NCBI GenBank assembly: GCA_021201135.1
Contig: JAJQGT010000006.1
Span: 285,254-349,253, forward strand
Length of the DNA: 64,000 nucleotides
DNA from: Oscillospiraceae bacterium
GTDB lineage: Bacteria > Bacillota > Clostridia > Oscillospirales > Ruminococcaceae
Direction: 5' to 3'
The translations under genes and the position numbers were made by a program. Of this stretch, positions 26,422 to 32,993 are shown one piece after another. The stretch's first letter is position 1. Each line of letters begins with the position of its first letter. The notes under the pieces are model-generated. The model did not search any database, was not told the origin of the DNA, and saw nothing but the letters and a program-made list of their open reading frames with translations.

Positions 26422-26450
26422 TTGACTTATCTCCAAGCACATATTATAAT
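26422..26450 (+). promoter_or_regulatory. Sigma-A promoter of yfcE, interlocked with the MATE promoter
   Basis: -35 TTGACT (26422-26427), 17-bp spacer, -10 TATAAT (26445-26450). Confidence 0.88.
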
Positions 26451-26471
26451 ACCAAAGTGAATTACAGTCAA
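26443..26471 (-). promoter_or_regulatory. Sigma-A promoter of the MATE gene, interlocked with the yfcE promoter
   Basis: Minus strand: -35 TTGACT (26466-26471), 17-bp spacer, -10 TATAAT (26443-26448). The two -10 boxes overlap by four bases. Confidence 0.85.
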
Positions 26472-26484
26472 GAGGTGATTTTAT

Positions 26485-27027
26485 ATGAAATTGATGATTG
26501 CTTCGGATATACACGGCTCTGCGTTCTATTGCAAAAAGCTTACTAAAAGATTCGAGATTGAAAAGCCCGAAAAGCTCATACTCTTGGGCGATATTCTGTA
26601 CCATGGTCCGAGAAATGCCCTGCCGAAGGATTATAATCCGGCTGAGGTTGCCGAAATGCTGAATGAAATCAAAGACAAAGTCTTTTCAATCAGAGGCAAC
26701 TGCGATGCGGATGTTGACCAGATGATGCTTCACTTCCCTATTCTTTCAGACAGCGCGATTGTATATGTCTGCGGTCATGAGCTTTACCTCACACACGGGC
26801 ACAACTACGGTGAAACCAATCCTCCGCCGATTGCAAGAGGCACTATCCTCGTATGCGGACATACGCATGTCCCGAAGTTTCAGGATTATGACAGCTATAT
26901 CTATGTCAATCCCGGGTCGATATCTATTCCGAAGGAAGACAGCCCGCACAGCTATATTGTTCTTGAAGACAACGCTATTATTTGGAAGGATATAGACGGG
27001 AACGAATATATGAGGCGAGAGCTATAA
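26485..27027 (+). CDS. yfcE: YfcE-type metallophosphodiesterase
   Basis: 180-residue calcineurin-fold phosphodiesterase of the MJ0936/YfcE family. All metal-binding motifs are present in order: DIHGS, GDILYHG, GNCDA, THGH and GHTHVP. It hydrolyses phosphodiesters in vitro with Mn2+; the physiological substrate is not established for the family. Shine-Dalgarno GAGGTG precedes the ATG, and a bidirectional terminator follows. Confidence 0.92.
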   Translation: MKLMIASDIHGSAFYCKKLTKRFEIEKPEKLILLGDILYHGPRNALPKDYNPAEVAEMLNEIKDKVFSIRGNCDADVDQMMLHFPILSDSAIVYVCGHELYLTHGHNYGETNPPPIARGTILVCGHTHVPKFQDYDSYIYVNPGSISIPKEDSPHSYIVLEDNAIIWKDIDGNEYMRREL

Positions 27028-27040
27028 TAAATATAATCAA

Positions 27041-27071
27041 AAAGAGGACACCTGAGCATGATGTCCTCTTT
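27041..27071. terminator. Bidirectional terminator between yfcE and the acyltransferase operon
   Basis: Perfect 10-bp stem AAAGAGGACA / TGTCCTCTTT with T-rich flanks on both strands. Confidence 0.88.
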
Positions 27072-27074
27072 AAT

Positions 27075-28091
27075 TTATCTTCTCTTACGGAATATTCTCG
27101 AAATACGAGTTCTGCGCTTGACATGTCTGCACTCGCGTCTCTCCCTGTGCCTGAGTTTCCTCTCAGTGCTTTTCTTTTTGTGCTCCTCGACAACTGACAT
27201 AGGTGCCAAAGCCGTCGATTTCGCCGCAGAAGCATCATGTCCAATCCAACCGGCGATATCCGAATCCTCAAAGTCATAGACAAGCTTCTTTGAATATGCT
27301 TTTTCGTATGCTTCAATCTTCTGACGATAATCTGTTTCCATCATATCAAAGCTGTTTTCACGGACAGATTTATTCGGGTCGGGATAGATAGGCTTGAGAA
27401 TATGGATGACATACTCCGTCTTGTAGAATTCGTCATTGTCCATCTCGTCAGTGTCACGAATCTCAACGAAGCAGGAGATAATCGGGACATTGTTCTCTGC
27501 GGCGTAATAGTAAGCACCGCGTTTGGGAGGACGTGGCTTGCGATAGTTGAACCACATTTCCTGTTCGGGGTAGATGAGAATTACTGAGTTCTTTTTGAGC
27601 TCCTGCCTTATTTTTTCGGCAAAGAATTCGGAACGGCGCTCCTTCTGGCTCGGGAGTGGAATCGTGTCGGCATTTTTCATGATGTAGCCGAATAAACCAC
27701 CCATAGCGAGATTGGTCTCCTGACTTACGATTCGCATGTGCTTGTGACCGGTTCGTCTCATAGCAGTGCGGACAATCGTAGAATCAAGCGGATTGAAGTG
27801 ATTACTTGTAATAATCGCACCGGTTGTAATGCCGATTATATTTTTCGCTCCTTCGACCCGGGTCTTACGGTTTACCATTCTTGCAACAGAATCGGTGATG
27901 GCTCTGGCGCAAAGAGTGTCAACCCGCTTTTTCAAGGTCTTGCTCTTTGCGATAAATTCATCAACAAGCGCGTTTCTCTCATCGCGAGAAAGCTCAGCAT
28001 CGTCAATCTCAACCTTGCTGTTGAAATCCTGCTCCGCAACCTTCTCGGCGATATTCTTTATTACCTCGTCCTTGTGGCTTCCTATAATCAT
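27075..28091 (-). CDS. PlsC-type acyltransferase with basic C-terminal tail
   Basis: 338 residues. The glycerophosphate-acyltransferase domain covers about 80-260: the catalytic HX4D motif is in SNHFNPLDS and the later YPEQEMW matches the phosphate-binding motif region. About 75 residues precede the domain, and a very basic tail (about 300-338, rich in Arg and Lys) follows, probably hugging the membrane. It overlaps the second GT8 gene by 4 bases (ATGA), so the pair is translationally coupled. Likely acylates a lipid or glycolipid precursor; the true acceptor is unknown. Confidence 0.85.
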   Translation of the reverse strand: MIIGSHKDEVIKNIAEKVAEQDFNSKVEIDDAELSRDERNALVDEFIAKSKTLKKRVDTLCARAITDSVARMVNRKTRVEGAKNIIGITTGAIITSNHFNPLDSTIVRTAMRRTGHKHMRIVSQETNLAMGGLFGYIMKNADTIPLPSQKERRSEFFAEKIRQELKKNSVILIYPEQEMWFNYRKPRPPKRGAYYYAAENNVPIISCFVEIRDTDEMDNDEFYKTEYVIHILKPIYPDPNKSVRENSFDMMETDYRQKIEAYEKAYSKKLVYDFEDSDIAGWIGHDASAAKSTALAPMSVVEEHKKKSTERKLRHRERRECRHVKRRTRISRIFRKRR

Positions 28092-29044
28092 ATACGAATC
28101 TTTACTCCGTTATCATACATTTTCTTGAATGTTACTTCGTTTTTATCCAGAACAGATGCCTTGGAAATAAGCTTCATGAGCGTATCACTGTCGGCTTTTT
28201 GCTTGGATTCGTCATAATTCGCCTTGAAGTCAAGGATATCATTCTTGAACGGCGACATCTCGGCATACTTCCAGAAATATTCCTCATAAGGGATGTTATC
28301 ATAGCACCAAGGCTTCTGGAAGAGGTTAAAATGTATCAGCTTGGGATTGGGATTGAGCTTGACCTCGCCGCCCTGAGGAGGCATTGTATCCCAGTCATCG
28401 GATAGATATTTGATATTGCCGTTGCACATAGCATTGATATAGTCCTGATCAGGTGCAACGGTGTCAAAGTGATACTCGTTCATGAGATTTAAGAAATGCT
28501 CGCTGAAGTGTCTATCACGCATCATCTTCAAATCCATCAGAAGAATTCCCGAATTAATGTAATCATCCGAAGCAGTACCAACAGCGTTTTCGGTATAGAA
28601 GACCAAATCCGGAACGCCCTGAATAGAACGGTCACAGCATGCACCGATAATATTGCCTTCAAGGTCGGTATTATATAGCTCTGAAATGTCACCCGGGACG
28701 ATTATGTCGCTGTCGATATATATGCCTTTATCATACTGTGGGAACATGTCTGCGATGAAAATTCTGAAATAGATGGTGAGTGTGAAGTAATCGCATCTCA
28801 GCTTGTTTTCTTCTCTTGCAACGATGCCGTGAAGCTCATCCTCCATTTTGATAAACTCAATCGAAAACGGAGCCTTGACGCCGGTCTTTATCTTTTCGAC
28901 TGATTCATCGGTCAGATCCTGATGAAGAACGTAAATAACATACTCGTTATCCTTGGATGCGTTTTCAACCATTGAACGGATTGCACAGTCGAGATAAGGT
29001 GCATAGCCTTCATCGACTGTAAAGAATATTGGGATTATTGACAT
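28088..29044 (-). CDS. Glycosyltransferase family 8 protein
   Basis: 318-residue GT8 enzyme (retaining, GT-A fold). It starts MSIIPIFFTVDEGYAPYLDC, has the metal-binding DxD in YIDSDIIVPGD, SGILLMD, and the C-terminal LIHFNLFQKPW (HxxxxxKPW, nucleotide-sugar binding). Donor probably UDP-glucose or UDP-galactose by family knowledge. The start at 29042-29044 has AAAGGA; the longer frame is excluded. Third gene in the acyltransferase/GT8/GT8/acyltransferase operon. Confidence 0.9.
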   Translation of the reverse strand: MSIIPIFFTVDEGYAPYLDCAIRSMVENASKDNEYVIYVLHQDLTDESVEKIKTGVKAPFSIEFIKMEDELHGIVAREENKLRCDYFTLTIYFRIFIADMFPQYDKGIYIDSDIIVPGDISELYNTDLEGNIIGACCDRSIQGVPDLVFYTENAVGTASDDYINSGILLMDLKMMRDRHFSEHFLNLMNEYHFDTVAPDQDYINAMCNGNIKYLSDDWDTMPPQGGEVKLNPNPKLIHFNLFQKPWCYDNIPYEEYFWKYAEMSPFKNDILDFKANYDESKQKADSDTLMKLISKASVLDKNEVTFKKMYDNGVKIRI

Positions 29045-29057
29045 ACTGATGTTCCTT

Positions 29058-29894
29058 TCATTGTCTGTTTTTAACGATTGACTCATATAATACTGTATAC
29101 TCAGAGAGCAAATCATCGTATTCATGTAGCTTTAAAACCTCGTGAAGTCTTGGAATATCCCAAGGCTTGACGGTTACTGTTCTTATGTACGGGAAGAAGC
29201 GGAAGCTTGTGGTGAAATGTTGCATGACTGTGTCGGGCTGAAGCTTTCTTTGCTCGTTGTATTTGCGGGGGCAAATTTTTTTCGAGGCTGCAAGCTTATT
29301 GATAGCCGACTGGTCGGGCATGAACATCTTCTTTTCACAACAACGCTTGCGACTTTCTCTGAAGAGACCGGTTTTCCTTATCATAGACATATTCATAAGA
29401 AGCACGCCGGAATTGAGATAATCGCGCTTGAAGGGATTCTTTCGGAAGAACCATCCGCCGTAGTAATCGAGAACTCCGGCAATTTCATATTCAGTCATAT
29501 CCTGATTATAAAACTCGCTCGGGTCTCCGCGACAGACAACGTCGTTGTCAAGATACATTATCTTGTCCGGAATTTCGGAAATCTCATCGGAAAACAATCG
29601 AAGCATACAGCAAGGTGTAAACCTTGTGCCCATATTAGCCGTGGGCACTTCTTTTTCGAAAAGCCCCGAAACGTCAACAAGAGATATGCTGTCAGAGCTG
29701 TTATAGCCCTGCATATATTCTCTCAGGGCACATATAACATCATCCCTGACCGGCGAAATATGCTTTCCCTGAAAATCCATTTCTGCGGTCAAAACCCATA
29801 CATGAAGATCGGTTTCAATATTTTTCAGAAGCGACATAACCGAAATAATCAAGCCTCGCTCTATATTGCCGTCGCCGCAGTAAAGTACGTTCAT
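29058..29894 (-). CDS. Glycosyltransferase family 8 protein
   Basis: 278-residue GT8 enzyme, diverged from its neighbour. It starts MNVLYCGDGNIERGLIISVM, has DxD in YLDNDVVCRGD, LNSGVLLMN, and ends with a KPWDIPRLHE segment. The start overlaps the stop of the upstream acyltransferase (ATGA at 29891-29894). Two different GT8 enzymes in one operon suggest two successive sugar additions to one acceptor. Sugar and acceptor are unknown. Confidence 0.88.
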   Translation of the reverse strand: MNVLYCGDGNIERGLIISVMSLLKNIETDLHVWVLTAEMDFQGKHISPVRDDVICALREYMQGYNSSDSISLVDVSGLFEKEVPTANMGTRFTPCCMLRLFSDEISEIPDKIMYLDNDVVCRGDPSEFYNQDMTEYEIAGVLDYYGGWFFRKNPFKRDYLNSGVLLMNMSMIRKTGLFRESRKRCCEKKMFMPDQSAINKLAASKKICPRKYNEQRKLQPDTVMQHFTTSFRFFPYIRTVTVKPWDIPRLHEVLKLHEYDDLLSEYTVLYESIVKNRQ

Positions 29895-30679
29895 TGTGGC
29901 TCTTTCCTCACATATCTGATATACTCATAGGTGCTGTTTTTGCTTCTTTCGACCATCGTCTCGTGAATCTCATCGCAAAGCTTGCGCTGAGCTTCTTTGG
30001 TCTTCAGGCTCTTATCCGGATAAAACGGACCGTCGATATAAACCGTGGTCTTTGGCTTTCTTCCGAATCTGCGCTTCTGATATGTTGTGGTCATGCAGTA
30101 GGCAGGAGCGTCGAACATGACGGGAAATCTGAAAGACGTTATCGGAAAAGGTCTTATAAAAGTGCAATTCTGCCAGAGGTGAGCTTCGGGATAAATAACA
30201 ACAGCACGACCGTCTTCGAGATGCCTTTTGATTGCACCCAAGAAGAGCTTCATATGCTCCATGGAATCGGGAACCACGACTCCGCCGATTATCGGGATTA
30301 TCTTCCCTATCACCGGAATTTCGAGATTATCAACATCGGCAACAGAAAATATTCTTTTTGGGAAGACATACTGCGTGGGAGAAAAGACATCTCCGAGAGT
30401 CTGGGTGTGGTTTCCGTAGAGGACGAAGCCGATGTCCTTGCACTTTTTGAAGGCTTCCCTGCCGACGACCTTAGTGTGAAGTGCAAGCCTTGAATGAAAG
30501 AAGCCGAAGATGAATGCAAGTGAGTAAGCAATCCACGAAAAGAAACGGTATATCTTATTTGTGTGATACCATTTATAGCTTTCAGGAATCTTGGCTTCCG
30601 ATTTGCCGCTGTCGACAAAGTCGTCGGTATACTCTTCATAATAACGAACTTCCTTTGACCCACAGTTCAAGCCCTTCAC
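29891..30679 (-). CDS. PlsC-like acyltransferase, first gene of the glycosyl/acyltransferase operon
   Basis: 262 residues with one membrane-associated hydrophobic segment (about 45-62) and a PlsC-like domain (75-245). The catalytic motif reads GNHTQTLGD, that is H followed by five residues before Asp rather than four, and the later YPEAHLW matches the EGxR-region motif. The GTG at 30679 is only weakly placed relative to GGGG; the TTG at 30670 is an alternative start. Its stop overlaps the next GT8. Related Clostridial proteins are annotated as 1-acylglycerol-3-phosphate acyltransferases, but the altered motif makes the reaction uncertain. Confidence 0.78.
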   Translation of the reverse strand: MKGLNCGSKEVRYYEEYTDDFVDSGKSEAKIPESYKWYHTNKIYRFFSWIAYSLAFIFGFFHSRLALHTKVVGREAFKKCKDIGFVLYGNHTQTLGDVFSPTQYVFPKRIFSVADVDNLEIPVIGKIIPIIGGVVVPDSMEHMKLFLGAIKRHLEDGRAVVIYPEAHLWQNCTFIRPFPITSFRFPVMFDAPAYCMTTTYQKRRFGRKPKTTVYIDGPFYPDKSLKTKEAQRKLCDEIHETMVERSKNSTYEYIRYVRKEPQ

Positions 30680-30705
30680 TTCCCCGCTGAAAAATCATTG
30701 CTTTG

Positions 30706-30734
30706 ATTATAGCATATTTTTTTAAGTTCGTCTA
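30706..30734 (-). promoter_or_regulatory. Promoter of the acyltransferase/GT8 operon
   Basis: Minus strand: -35 TAGACG (30729-30734, weak), 17-bp spacer, extended -10 TGCTATAAT (TATAAT at 30706-30711). Confidence 0.72.
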
Positions 30735-30753
30735 CAACTAATTTTACCAAAAT

Positions 30754-30784
30754 GTCTGAAATAAATCAACCCATAGTTTCAGAC
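30754..30784. repeat. Inverted repeat upstream of the acyltransferase operon promoter
   Basis: GTCTGAAA (30754-30761) and TTTCAGAC (30777-30784), perfect 8-bp dyad with a 15-nt centre, just upstream of the -35. Candidate operator. Confidence 0.5.
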
Positions 30785-30788
30785 ACTG

Positions 30789-30842
30789 CTCTCTACTCTC
30801 AGGATTTTAGCAGTAGAGAGGATAGTAGAGAAATTCTACTGC
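30789..30842. repeat. Competing inverted repeats with shared AGTAGA arms
   Basis: CTCTCTACT (30789-30797) can pair with AGTAGAGAG (30812-30820). The same central arm can instead pair, as GCAGTAGA (30810-30817), with TCTACTGC (30835-30842). The two stems are mutually exclusive. Confidence 0.5.
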
Positions 30843-30848
30843 GACAAT

Positions 30849-30879
30849 AATCAGGTGAAATGTCTAATTTCACCTGATT
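30849..30879 (-). terminator. Hairpin overlapping the esterase stop codon
   Basis: Perfect 13-bp stem (30849-30861 with 30867-30879) and a 5-nt loop. The esterase TGA lies inside the stem. There is no T-run, so it may be a weak terminator or an RNA-stabilising end. Confidence 0.55.
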
Positions 30880-31655
30880 ATAGCCCTTATGAAATTATAA
30901 ATATGAGGTCTGATAACGTTTTCGCCATGGGTTCCGCCTTGGACGAAGTTCCACATGTGCTCTACACCGTTATTCCTCAAAATATCGTGATAATTCTCAG
31001 GATACGGATTTACGACATCGTCATCTGAGCCTGCGCTTATGAGCAGGTATAACGGTTCAGTTCCGAATACCATATCATCGGGAGATATGAGATCATCGGT
31101 AAGTCCGGGTGCAGGACAGATAGCACCAACATAGCCGAATAAATCCGGTCTTGTAAATCCTATGTAAAGCGATTCCCTGCCGCCCATAGAGAAGCCGGTG
31201 ATTGCAGTATTATTTCTTCCTGTTCTGATGGAATAGTTACTTTCCATATAGGGCATGATCTCCCCGAGAAGCATATTTATGAAGTTATCGTAAAAAGCAT
31301 TATTCTTTGGGTTAAGACCGTCGCACTTATCCTGAGTAGGGCTTGCATAGATGTCGGGAAATACCGCTATCATATCCTTGGCTTCACCGTCAGCTATTGC
31401 ATTGCCTATAATTTCACGAAGCTTGTAAGCCGTGTGACCGGCATCAAGAAGCGAATCCTCATTTCCCCAGTAGCCGTGAAGAACATAGAGAACGGGGTAT
31501 TTTCTATCTTCCGAATATCCGGCAGGCAGAAGGACGTTGAAGCTCTTATTGCGGTTACAGACTTTGGAATAGATTGTTATCTTCTCGAAAGTGCCATACT
31601 GAATACCCGTAATGGTTTCGGTAGAGTTGCTCGGCTCACGTTCTACAAGTATCAT
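30870..31655 (-). CDS. Alpha/beta-hydrolase esterase of the esterase D / feruloyl esterase type
   Basis: 261 residues of the PF00756-type esterase family (CE1-like). It shows YPVLYVLHGYWG (oxyanion hole), the nucleophile elbow GFSMGG, a likely Asp in SAGSDDDV and the catalytic His in GGTHGENV. No signal peptide, so the enzyme is cytoplasmic and may deacylate imported acetylated or feruloylated sugars, or thioester compounds. GGAGG precedes the ATG. A terminator-like hairpin lies between it and the tRNA-Gln pair, and no separate promoter was found. Confidence 0.85.
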   Translation of the reverse strand: MILVEREPSNSTETITGIQYGTFEKITIYSKVCNRNKSFNVLLPAGYSEDRKYPVLYVLHGYWGNEDSLLDAGHTAYKLREIIGNAIADGEAKDMIAVFPDIYASPTQDKCDGLNPKNNAFYDNFINMLLGEIMPYMESNYSIRTGRNNTAITGFSMGGRESLYIGFTRPDLFGYVGAICPAPGLTDDLISPDDMVFGTEPLYLLISAGSDDDVVNPYPENYHDILRNNGVEHMWNFVQGGTHGENVIRPHIYNFIRAIIR

Positions 31656-31677
31656 AAAAACCTCCGGATAAAGAAAT

Positions 31678-31700
31678 ACCGCAGACTATTCATCTGCGGT
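31678..31700 (-). terminator. Terminator of the tRNA-Gln pair
   Basis: Hairpin ACCGCAGA / TCTGCGGT with a 7-nt loop followed by a T-rich stretch on the minus strand. Confidence 0.75.
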
Positions 31701-31704
31701 AGAT

Positions 31705-31779
31705 TGGCTGCGGCTCTAGGATTCGAACCTAGGGAATGCTGGAGTCAGAGTCCAGTGCCTTACCACTTGGCGAAGCCGC
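31705..31779 (-). tRNA. tRNA-Gln (anticodon CTG)
   Basis: 75 nt with encoded CCA. Acceptor GCGGCTT, anticodon loop CTCTGAC, T-arm GGTTCGAATCC. Reads CAG. Second of a tandem pair. Confidence 0.94.
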
Positions 31780-31804
31780 AAAAACGAAACTATGCAAAAA
31801 ACTT

Positions 31805-31880
31805 TGGCTGGGATAGGTGGATTCGAACCACCGGAATGACGGAGTCAAAGTCCGCTGCCTTACCTCTTGGCTATATCCCA
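31805..31880 (-). tRNA. tRNA-Gln (anticodon TTG)
   Basis: 76 nt with encoded CCA. Acceptor TGGGATA, anticodon loop CTTTGAC, T-arm GGTTCGAATCC. Reads CAA (and CAG by wobble). First of the tandem pair. Confidence 0.94.
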
Positions 31881-31913
31881 CCGATTATTGACAGCGCTCT
31901 GCACAGCTTTTAT

Positions 31914-31942
31914 ATTATAGCAGGGTCTCGCGAAAAATGCAA
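31914..31942 (-). promoter_or_regulatory. Promoter of the tRNA-Gln pair
   Basis: Minus strand: -35 TTGCAT (31937-31942), 17-bp spacer, -10 TATAAT (31914-31919). Confidence 0.85.
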
Positions 31943-31985
31943 GCCCTTTTTGCAAATTTTTTTGAGATTTTTCTTTAGCACCGAG

Positions 31986-32012
31986 GGCTCCGGAATTTAT
32001 GAAACCGGAGCC
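31986..32012 (-). terminator. Hairpin ending the alaS-hit-apt transcript
   Basis: GGCTCCGG / CCGGAGCC stem with an 11-nt loop 16 bases behind the apt stop. The T-run is poor. Confidence 0.6.
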
Positions 32013-32027
32013 TTCGTGAGCGTAAAA

Positions 32028-32576
32028 TCACTTAAAGAACAGCGGGAGCTTTTCGAGATAGAATATATCGGTTCTGTCAGCGGCATCGCCCTCGGCGAGA
32101 ACTGCGCACTGACCGACTATGTTTCCACCAGCATACTCAACGAGCTTGTGAACAGCCTCAAGAGACTCGCCTGTCGAGATAACGTCGTCCACGATGAGAA
32201 CTCTCTTACCCTTCATGAAATCTGCCTCGTTCTGGTCGAGCCAGAGCTTCTGGGATGATGCGGTAGTGATAGACTTGACATCGACGGATACAGGATTTCT
32301 CATGTAGAGCTTTGCCATCTTTCTTGCAACGATGTAGGTAACACTGTCTCCGATTTCACGAGCCATTTCGTAAGCAAGCGGGATTCCCTTTGATTCGGCG
32401 GTGATGATAACATCGCACTCAGGGATTTTCTTAATAAGTTCCTTTGCGCAGGCTACGGTCAGCTCGACATCGGAGAACATTATGAATGCGGCGATGTCCA
32501 TGTGCTCGTTTACCTCGCAAAGAGGCAATTCCCTCGTCAGTCCGGCAACGTTAAGCGTATAGGTCTTGGTTTCCAT
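32028..32576 (-). CDS. Adenine-phosphoribosyltransferase-like type I PRTase
   Basis: 182-residue type I phosphoribosyltransferase. The PRPP-binding loop VLIVDDVISTGES is clear (about 126-138), with an upstream PP-loop like region VIITAESKGIPLAYEMAR. The order resembles Apt or xanthine PRTase enzymes of purine salvage (base plus PRPP to nucleotide). The base cannot be told with certainty by eye. It is the last gene behind alaS and the HIT gene and probably shares their T-box-controlled transcript. Confidence 0.8.
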   Translation of the reverse strand: METKTYTLNVAGLTRELPLCEVNEHMDIAAFIMFSDVELTVACAKELIKKIPECDVIITAESKGIPLAYEMAREIGDSVTYIVARKMAKLYMRNPVSVDVKSITTASSQKLWLDQNEADFMKGKRVLIVDDVISTGESLEAVHKLVEYAGGNIVGQCAVLAEGDAADRTDIFYLEKLPLFFK

Positions 32577-32633
32577 GATACATTTTCCTTTCTCGAAAAA
32601 ATTTCTCTATGTTCGGTCTGGGTTACTTTGACC

Positions 32634-32975
32634 TCAGACCATTCCTCCTAATTTTTCACCGCCAAGAAGATGGAAATGCAGATGCATGACCGTCTGACCG
32701 GCGGATTCACCACAGTTGGATACGACTCTATAGCCGCTCTCGTCGAGCCCGATGGAATGGGCATACTCAGCGATAGCCTCATAAATCTTTGCTACAACTG
32801 CACTGTTTTCGGGAGTGATTGCACTTACTCCGGAGATATGCTCCTTCGGAACGAAGAGGACATGAACTGGCGCTACCGGCGATATATCCTTGAAGGCATA
32901 GACATATTCGTTCTCAAAGACCTTGGTCGAAGGAACTTCGCCGTTAATGATTTTGCAAAACAGACAATCTGACAT
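32634..32975 (-). CDS. HIT family nucleotide hydrolase (HinT-like)
   Basis: 113-residue histidine-triad protein: N-terminal CLFCKI zinc-type motif, central KEHISGVSA, and the catalytic triad HLHFHLL near the C-terminus. HinT-type enzymes hydrolyse AMP-lysine and aminoacyl adenylates. Its place directly after alaS is notable, because aminoacyl-adenylates are by-products of aminoacyl-tRNA synthetases. The start at 32973-32975 (MSDCLFCKI) has AAAGGA at nine bases; the ATG three codons earlier is too close. Confidence 0.93.
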   Translation of the reverse strand: MSDCLFCKIINGEVPSTKVFENEYVYAFKDISPVAPVHVLFVPKEHISGVSAITPENSAVVAKIYEAIAEYAHSIGLDESGYRVVSNCGESAGQTVMHLHFHLLGGEKLGGMV

Positions 32976-32993
32976 TTCACACATTCCTTTCTG

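Noticed and set aside
31434-32258. 274-codon plus-strand frame over the two tRNA-Gln genes and apt
   Set aside because: Antisense to tRNAs and a recognised gene; its translation shows tRNA-derived sequence.
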